This document shows positions 57,188 through 64,000 of a stretch of 64,000 nucleotides of DNA, piece after piece (position 1 is the stretch's first letter; every line of letters starts with the position of its first letter). The stretch is from contig VFIW01000005.1 in NCBI GenBank assembly GCA_006386115.1, positions 434,001-498,000 of the forward strand. Reading direction: 5' to 3'. Both the position numbers and the translations under genes were made by a program. The stretch is from Globisporangium splendens. Its lineage: Eukaryota > Oomycota > Peronosporomycetes > Pythiales > Pythiaceae. The notes beneath the pieces are model-generated. The model had not been told where the DNA came from. It saw nothing but the letters and a program-made list of their open reading frames with translations, and did not search any database.

Positions 57188-60138
57188 TGACGCGCTCGGC
57201 GCCTGTCACAACAACACGCTCGAGGCATATCGCTACCTGAAGACCAGGCGGCTCCAGCAGTCGCAGGTGCATTTGCAGTCGCAAACGCAGTTGCAATCGC
57301 AGCCAGTAGATCAGAGCGCCAGTAGCACAGCGGCCACCACCAGCGCAAGTGCAAGTGTCGCGCCGCCTGCAACGCAAGACAGCAACAATAACGACGACAT
57401 GGTGGCGTGCACAAGTTCGAGTCGATACGCGAGCCAGTCGTCCAGTGCAGCAGGAGCAGCATCGTCGGGATCGTCCTCAGCGAAACGCCGTGGGCACGAC
57501 GACGACGACGATGTGTGGATCATTGAGAACCCAAGCAAGAAGCAGAAGGAGAGCAGTCCGCCGTCGTCGCAGCGGTCGTTGTGGCTGAAGAGCAGTCAGG
57601 ACGTCGACGTGGACGGTTCGTCTCAACCCAATGGTAGCAGTCAGCAAAGCAACTCGCAGAATGGCACGCGCGCGCCGCCGAATACACAACAGCAGCAAGG
57701 CGACGACGAAGTGCAGATTGCGTTTTTCCAGCGCAACGTGCCGCCTCCTGCGACGCAAGAAGAAGAACGTGTCGATCCAGCGGTTGCGAACGTGCAGCAA
57801 TCGCAGCGTTTGCTTAGTCAAGCGATTGAGGACCGCTGGCAGCGCCGCATTGCGACCGACGCAAGTTGGATCAGCAGTATGTGGGAGCAACTGCATGCGT
57901 CGAGCACGCTGGAGCTGTCGCAGCAGTTGGACGTGGCGTGCGATGCGCTGGTCGCGTGGTTGAACGCGTTTGACGAGCGAGATGTCGTCACGCAGCAGAA
58001 TCTGGGCATCGACTTGATTCTTGAGATCGTCGCGCAGTTGCCGCGAACCGATCGCACCGCGTCCGAGTTGAGTAAATCGAGGAGCGAGACGGCAGAAAAC
58101 GATCGTCGCGAACAGCACACAGAGATTGTGGCGCTGTGTACGCGCATGAAGGATCCCGCTACACAAAGTGCGAACGCGCGGTCCGTTGCCGCGAACGATG
58201 CGATCACACGCCTCACAGCCGAGTGCGCGTTCCACCTGGAGCGCATTGAATGGTTTGCGCGTGCGTACCAAGAGAATATCGAGCACCAGGATGAGGTGCG
58301 ACGTGGTATCGATGCACTGCAGACGCGTCTCTCGGAGTCGGTCGAGACGTGCCACGCTGATGTGGTCACGGGCGACAAGGTCGTCACCGACGCGCGCCAA
58401 ACGAAAGAGTTGCGCTCGGTTCAGCTGCGCGAGTTCGTTCAGAAGCGCCGTGAAGAGCTGCGCGCTAATGGAGAAAGCGAGGTGAGCGCTGAAGTCCAGG
58501 CGTACTCGGATGTGTTCAACTCGGACGATCCGGAGATTCTTGCTTTGATCGACTCGCGCACAAAGAGCGGCGCAGAGATCCTGGAGTGCACCCAAAGCAT
58601 GCAGAAAGGCAAGACGGCGTATGCGTTTTACCAGAGTGCCAAGAATCTCTTTGTCAAGGTGAAAGAACGACGAGAATGGTCGCTGCAGGTATGTCGGTGT
58701 TTGTTATATGTGAATGTACTGGTTCTACTTTGCAAAATGGATCGTTACGACTTACGTCTGTCATGTTGTGTGTAGAATGCACGCAAGAGCTTTGAAGATT
58801 CTCACCGCGCGTCGGATGAGCGCGCGAACCGTGCTCTCTTGCAGTACATCCCGATGCTCACGATTGCGCTGCAGGAGTACTACAAATTCCACGAGGTGCG
58901 TCAGACCCGTGCGGAAGAAGAACGCAACGAACAGGAGCAAAAGCTGGCTGAACATCTCGAGTATTTCGGCGACTCGGCGCCTATGCGGAAGGACGATATC
59001 GAGAAGCGGATCCAAGAGTTTGTCGGGCTGATCAGTCGCTCGACGCACCAGATGCTGCAAATCGCAGACGCGCAAAGCCGGTTGTGGGAAGGCAAGAAGG
59101 GGCTGCTCTCTCGCGAAGTGTGCGACGTGTTGGTTGTTGAGTATGGCAAACTGTGGAAGCAACTGAGTGGTCCTGTGCGCGATGTAAGTGTGTATTTTGA
59201 ATACGTTTGGCGATGATGAGACTATTATTGAAAGGTTTGCGCTGACGAACGTATTTGGGATGGAAACCAGGTGGTGAAATCGTTTGTCGCGACGATCCAA
59301 AATGGCAGCGCGGATGCATCAACAAGCGTTCCGCAGGTCGAATCACCGCCCGCAGTGGCGGAAAGTGGAAGCCGAAACCCTTCTCGACACCAGTCGACCA
59401 CCACGAGTCCTGAGAAACCTAATGTTCCAAATCGTTCGCCGTCTCCTCCGCACGCAGTGGCTCCAACCGGGACAGTTTTCAACACCGCTACCACTGGCAC
59501 CGTGCAACCGACCGCGACCCAACTGCCTGCCCCATATACGTTTGTTTCCAACGACGAGATGGGTGCGCCAGTGTCGATGACGCAGGAGGTGAACGTGTTT
59601 CTCAGACGCGTTCATGTGGAGTCAGCGTCGAGGTCGACCACGACTGTGCTCGACAGCACGAAGACACTATCGCCGATCGAGGTGCTCGCAGAGCCACCAC
59701 CGATGCTGCCGATTGCAGATCAAGCGCCTGCAACGACTACGACTGCAGCTGCCTCCACCACTGCTGTGGTCCACGAATTTGGCGTGGGAGATATTTTGTA
59801 CGCGAAGTTTAACGTCGGCGACAACCGCGTCCAGTATTTCCGCGGCCGGGTGGACAAACTCGTAGATGACGATGGCGAAAGCTATTCGATGGTGTACGAT
59901 GACGGCGACATCTACACGGTGCCGCGAGCGTATTTGTTTACTGAAGACCAGGTACAACATTTAAGTTGTGTTATTGCTTCTGTATGTTTAGGCGTTATCC
60001 TGACGCGCCTGTGTTGTGTGTTTTTAGATGAAGGCAGATTTGAAGTTGCGCGAAGGAGAAGCGTCCAAAACGGGCACGACCGTCGCTGATGCCGAAAACG
60101 ACGAGGACGCTGGCAACGGCACGTGTGCAATCATGTAG
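57021..60138 (+). CDS. coiled-coil protein with UBA/CUE-like start, Tudor-like domain and CaaX C terminus
   Basis: Exons 57021-58688, 58776-59183, 59271-59951 and 60028-60138 join in phase to 955 residues. An N-terminal helical segment (about 38-75, VLVQHEFPATTDELIDALGACHNNTLEAYRYLK) looks like a UBA/CUE ubiquitin-binding fold. A long Ser/Gln-rich linker with a basic KRRGHDDDDD patch follows. A coiled-coil core spans about 280-690 (including EHQDEVRRGIDAL, RASDERANRALLQYI). Near 866-915 is a Tudor-like segment with VQYFRGRVDKLVDDDGESY and VYDDGDIYTV. The last four residues are CAIM, a CaaX box for prenylation (Met favours farnesylation). It should then be membrane-anchored, which is unusual for a Tudor-like protein. 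No overall family recognised. Confidence 0.7.
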
Positions 60139-60684
60139 CGTGACGGTGCCGTCATTTATCAGAGTCGCCCCGCGCGACGACGGCGGTGATACAAGTCGTC
60201 GTGTGGTCGGTTTACAGTGTGTCCACCTATTGCCTTTGCTGTTGTGAGTGAATATGGCATAGGCAGCGTCTATGCGATTAATTTAGTGTGTTCTCGTTTC
60301 TTTCTTCGTTGTGCTCGATGCGTGCAAGAGAATACTAGAGCTAGTGTTGCACAGTACGTCTCTCCTTCCCCTCTGCAGTGTCGTACGTCGTCCTGGGTGC
60401 CACCGAGTAGATTGGTTTGGCACCTTAGTTGAAACTTCAGAAATCCTTCCTAGCGCATGTGCCCTCTAAACGATCCAGAATGTGTTCGCACCCTTTCAAG
60501 CAAATGTAGTCTTTGGTGACCAAACCAATTTAGCAGGCACACAACCATTGGTTTTCTTCTCTTGATCAGTATGGAAGAAGACTTGTATGTGCACTTTTAA
60601 AACCAACATTCAACATCCAGCCAACACATTTCTCAATAAACTGTGACAGAGTTGCTTCCTTTTGCGCCATGAACGTTTGGTTGT
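60139..60684. other. intergenic region
   Basis: Between the convergent 3' ends of the coiled-coil/Tudor gene and the GH43 gene. Nothing recognisable. Confidence 0.4.
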
Positions 60685-61844
60685 TTACACCACCGGCCAG
60701 CCAGTCGAGAAGTTGATCTGGTTCCATCCGAGCTTCTTCTGGCCATCCGCATACCCCACGCGCGTGTCGACTAAAGATACAATAACACACATAGAACACA
60801 TAAAGATAAGCAAACAAGATGTCTAAAAAGATCACAACAACAGACGATGATAGACGCTTACCGTAGTGGTAGTACAGAACTGGCCCGTACTTGGGGTCCT
60901 GCATGACGCCCTGACCACCTGGACCGTAGACGTAGCCGTGGGACGCAAGCACCGTGGTGCCGCCGGACTTGGTACACGAGACGCCGTTCTTGTCGACGAA
61001 CCCGCCGGTCGCCGATTTCGAGCGGCACACCATGATCTTGTACTCGGCACCAGCCGCTGGTCTCGTCTTGTCGTAGCCGCAGCAACTGCCCTTAGAGAAG
61101 AAGAGGTAGTAGTAGGATCCGTACTTGAAGATGGTTGCGCCTTCCATCGCCGTGTTGACCGAATCGTACGCGATCTGGGACGCGACACCTGATGGTCTGC
61201 TCGGCGAACTCAGTTTCATCTGGTAGATATCTTTCCAAAAACTACCAAATGTGAGGTAGTGGGCACCGTTCACATTGATGTAGTTGGCGTCGATTGCGTT
61301 GTATGGCTTCGTGTTGTCACTCGCGATCAGCACCGTGGAGTGGTCGGTCCAGGAGCCCACCTCCATGGTCTTGGACGTCGCGTACCCGATCGCGGATTCC
61401 TGGGTGCCGAACTTGCTGATGCTGTAGTACATGTAGTACGTGCCGTCGATGTTCGTGACGTCAGGGGCCTGCCAAGATCAACACAATACAAGCATACAAG
61501 AACGAGCCGCACGAGTGTCAGCCAGTTGCAATGGATGCACGCAGCCTCATCGTGTTTTGTTGACTATTTACCCAGATGTCGTTTTTACCCGTTCGATTGA
61601 TCTTGGAGCCGCCCGTGATTGCGTTTCCCTTGTACGTCCATGGACCAGTCAGAGCTGGCGCCGAGTGGACAGCGACACCACCGCCCGTCGAGAATCGAAA
61701 GTACGTGCCGTCCGCACGGCGCACAATCGACGAGTCGTGAGCATTCACACACACGCCCGTGCAGAGCTTCGGGTTGGCGTAGGCGTCAACGAAGCCCGCG
61801 AGCAGCGGCAATCCGAGGAGCAGCGAGACGAGCTTGACCATCAT
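60685..61844 (-). CDS. secreted GH43 arabinanase-like glycoside hydrolase, three exons
   Basis: Exons 61844-61572, 61468-60862 and 60770-60685 join in phase to 321 residues. Signal peptide 1-21 ([21 protein letters not shown]), then the five-bladed beta-propeller of family 43. The catalytic triad can be placed: general base Asp37 (NAHDSS), pKa-tuning Asp151 (YNAIDANY) and general acid Glu200 (NTAMEGAT). The family most resembles endo-1,5-alpha-L-arabinanases, which cut pectic arabinan of plant cell walls, so this is a likely plant-cell-wall-degrading enzyme of a pathogen or saprotroph. Cysteines (CTGVC, CCGY) suggest disulfides. A perfect Inr/FPR consensus on the minus strand lies about 60 bases upstream. 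Confidence 0.88.
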
Positions 61845-61901
61845 TGCTGGTGTTGAGAATGAAGAGAATCGAATCGGTTGGGCATGTGCTGTCTCGACTG
61901 G

Positions 61902-61917
61902 AAAATGGGGAATGAGC
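61902..61917 (-). promoter_or_regulatory. perfect oomycete Inr+FPR core promoter of the GH43 gene
   Basis: Read on the minus strand the site is GCTCATTCCCCATTTT, which matches the oomycete core promoter consensus GCTCATTYYNCAWTTT at every position. It is about 60 bases upstream of the ATG at 61844. Confidence 0.85.
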
Positions 61918-62599
61918 AACTGAGGAAGATGCCACTTGATCCTGTCCTGTGCTGGGGCTCCAACTCGCAGAGATTGATGGCGAGTGCACCGACTACAATC
62001 GCACGGCGCGGGATCAGCAAGCGCGTTTGTGAGAGCTATCCGAAGAGCTCATTTCGTCGTCTCGCACCGAAGACATGGACACTCATGAAGCAGTCAGTTT
62101 CGCTGAAAGCGGATGGTTCAATGAAGGAGACGGTCACCGCGTGAATGCGTACTGGAGGTAACAAATAGACTGGCAATTTAGAGCTGAAGGACTGGTATTT
62201 GCAGCTTTATCTGGATAAAAATATGTCTACAAGTGTATAGTTTGTGTCTCACAACGGGAACTCGACGCTGGTCATCCAGATTTCAGTAGTTTTGCGTCCC
62301 CTTTCGAGTCAGTTACACTTGGACATTTGCAATGAGCTATTCTGATAAAAGGGTGCGGATCACATTAATTGATGCAAAATAGGTACAAAAATGAGATCCA
62401 CTGCATTGCCCGAGTCGGTTGTTTTCGTTAAATGGTTATTGATGCAAGCGCCAGGACACGATCGGGAACTAAGTAGCAATGTCGGCACGGATAGTAGTCG
62501 ATGCTGGCCTGCAGAGCTACACAACTACATGCGCACTCCAGATTGTTGCAAATTTTGGTCGAAAACCTCCTACCCGTCCTCTGCCTTCTACAAAGAATG
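61918..62599. other. intergenic region
   Basis: No convincing gene. Several short frames at 62100-62600 lie next to the retroelement remains. Confidence 0.4.
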
Positions 62600-63310
62600 T
62601 TTATGGCTCAAAGAGTCCATTACCAGCGAGTGCCCATAACCACATACCTGGCGTCCCTTGTTCGATGAACAACTCCAATGGATACACTTTCTGCACGCTT
62701 TCGACCTTCCGCTTCGGCCACATGCAAAAGGAGCAGTGGTCGCATACACACTGCAACACACTTTGACCGTTTGGAGAATCTGTCAACCACAGCCATATCT
62801 GATGCAGGTTTCACAACTTGTCACATAACCGCAAATATCCTTTTCGAAGTATGGCCAGAAGCACTACTGAGCAATTTAAAACTAAACTGCGTTCTTCTGA
62901 TCCCAGGATGAGCTGATGTTGCTGAATCATGGAACTCGCGGGTTGTCTTCGTAGTCAAATCATCCACGGCTGGGACACAGAGTCTTGAGATTGCGTACTT
63001 CGAACGTAAGAAGATTAGCCCGTTGTGCTTGGCGAAGAGGTCAGAGACTGTTTTTCCTTCCCAGACTTCCTTGTACAAATGACCGGACTTGTGCCCTTTT
63101 TGGAACTCGTCCTTCGCATTGCCAGGCAGGTGCACGCTTGAAACCACAACCTTGACGCTCAGGACTTTTGTCACGTGTGCCTGACCTCGCACGCCAGGCA
63201 CGCGCGTAGGATCGGCATGTGCCTGACTTCGCACGTGCCTAGCGTGCGGAGCGTCGTGGCATGTGTAACGTGTGCCTGACCTCGAGTCCGAGGTCAGGCT
63301 CTCATTCATA
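62600..63310 (-). mobile_element. degraded Ty3/gypsy integrase fragment
   Basis: On the minus strand the frame 63318-62821 reads a stretch typical of the retrotransposon integrase zinc region: FHDSATSAHPGIRRTQ and upstream KYAISRLCVPAVDDL. It then degrades, but a CETC-like pair follows past the stop, and the next frame (62814-62620) continues in a linker-like sequence. Frameshifts and stops separate the pieces. No RT or RNase H is seen, so this is an old truncated copy. Confidence 0.6.
63274..63299. repeat. 11-base inverted repeat with 4-base loop
   Basis: Arms GCCTGACCTCG (63274-63284) and CGAGGTCAGGC (63289-63299) flank the loop AGTC. Two further GCCTGAC(C/T)TCGC copies occur upstream at about 63179 and 63226. 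Confidence 0.82.
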
Positions 63311-63983
63311 TGTAACACTAATATATACAGTTATATGGAACTAGTCAGATAAAAATACAGGTGCAGGCAGGACACCTGGATAGGAAGAAAAGTCGAATCA
63401 GTTGAAGAAAAGGATAGGCATGCATGCAGGGAGGCTTAGACGTAGCGCTAGCGAACTAAGTCCTCCATTCAATTCACTTTCCAATTTGCCATCAAGTTGC
63501 CACCTCCTCCTCCGAGTCCAAGCCATCGTCCCCGACTTTCAGCCAATCAAGTTCCGACTTTCGACCAATCAGATCTCAAGAAGACCCCAAACCGTTACAT
63601 CTGGTAGCACTTTGCGTCCGGGGGGGAGTGTGGCCGTTTCCAAGCGTTCAAGTCGCCGTCGTCGTCCAAGCCAGGCACCTCCGAGGTTGTTATTCGAGCC
63701 GCTTTCTGAACGGGTGTTGCTTTAGTGACATAAATCCCGGAATCATTGTCGGTGCGTTGACCCTTTGGTGTTCTGTGGCAGTAACTCCTGTAGTGTTGAG
63801 CCAGTCGTGCTTTTGTGCGTAATTCTGTGTTCTGGTCTACCTCGGTTTCTCTACCAGTGACACGGTGTCTCGGGTTCGCCCTAACTGTCTGTGTTCTTTA
63901 GGGTGTTATTCCGTGGTGTCATCGTCAGGCGTGCCTAGGTGAAGCCCTCATTAGAGGATCAAGACTGCGATTGTGAACTCCCA
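63310..63983 (+). mobile_element. probable 5' LTR of a retrotransposon running out of the window
   Basis: Starts TGTAACAC near 63310 and ends near CCCA at 63983; five bases later a TGGTAACCTCCCC string (63988 onwards) fits a tRNA-type primer-binding site. The region has no coding frame and is followed by the window end. Boundaries are estimates; the second LTR is outside the window. Confidence 0.4.
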
Positions 63984-64000
63984 GAGTTGGTAACCTCCCC

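Noticed and set aside
57477..58595. 372-codon minus-strand frame opposite the coiled-coil/Tudor gene
   Set aside because: Leu/Arg-rich mirror frame with no motif; the plus strand is clearly coding.
1..64000. RXLR or Crinkler effector genes, CRISPR arrays, tRNA or rRNA genes
   Set aside because: No signal peptide followed by RXLR or LFLAK, no spaced repeat array, and no clear tRNA A/B boxes or rRNA stretch were noticed. A tRNA scan was not possible by eye, so single tRNA genes cannot be excluded.

Overview
This window is nuclear DNA from an oomycete, most likely a Pythium/Globisporangium- or Phytophthora-like species. Evidence read from the sequence: compact genes with short GT-AG introns (most 50-200 bases); a textbook oomycete Inr+FPR core promoter in front of a secreted plant-cell-wall hydrolase; conserved eukaryotic housekeeping genes next to protist-type multidomain proteins; and a degraded Ty3/gypsy integrase plus a probable LTR at the right edge. 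No sign of bacterial or organellar DNA was seen. The genus is inference.

Layout. 0-6.3 kb: a small coiled-coil gene and VPS18 (HOPS/CORVET tether) transcribed apart from a shared 0.4 kb promoter, then a six-exon gene resembling PPP1R36. 6.5-13.5 kb: a kinesin-14-like motor and ribosomal protein S6 (both minus), then holocytochrome c synthase. 13.7-22.9 kb: an F-box/ankyrin gene broken by an in-frame stop, a FYVE-GRAM-myotubularin phosphoinositide phosphatase and a convergent Ser/Cys-rich gene. 23.9-26.7 kb: an ODR4-like membrane protein and an FCS-type zinc-finger protein. 26.8-33.1 kb: gene-poor, with short repeats only. 33.1-44.8 kb: a WW+RRM RNA-binding protein, a membrane-anchored purple-acid-phosphatase-like enzyme, a coiled-coil protein, a divergent pair of a LarB-like AIR-carboxylase-family protein and MOCS3/UBA4, and a PHD-finger protein. 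45.6-53.3 kb: IQ-like, WW-domain and uncharacterised genes, the tRNA m5C methyltransferase NSUN2/TRM4 and a PTC7-like PP2C phosphatase. 55.5-61.9 kb: a degenerate calcineurin-like phosphoesterase whose reading frame appears to need a 2-base microexon, a coiled-coil/Tudor-like protein ending in a CaaX box, and a secreted GH43 arabinanase-like enzyme. 61.9-64 kb: retroelement remains.

How the genes relate. Most are unlinked housekeeping functions: endosome/lysosome fusion and phosphoinositides (VPS18, FYVE-myotubularin), translation and RNA modification (RPS6, NSUN2, WW-RRM), mitochondrial cofactor chemistry (HCCS, LarB-like with a presequence, MOCS3). Head-to-head pairs (small coiled-coil/VPS18, LarB-like/MOCS3, IQ-like/WW) probably share promoters. 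The most unusual observations are the 2-base microexon candidate, the phosphoesterase that has lost its metal ligands, the presequence-bearing LarB homologue beside MOCS3, a one-base frameshift in MOCS3, and the heavy use of GTACG 5' splice sites.

Gene models were spliced by eye from reading frames, splice-site phase and family knowledge. Exon ends given below are predictions.
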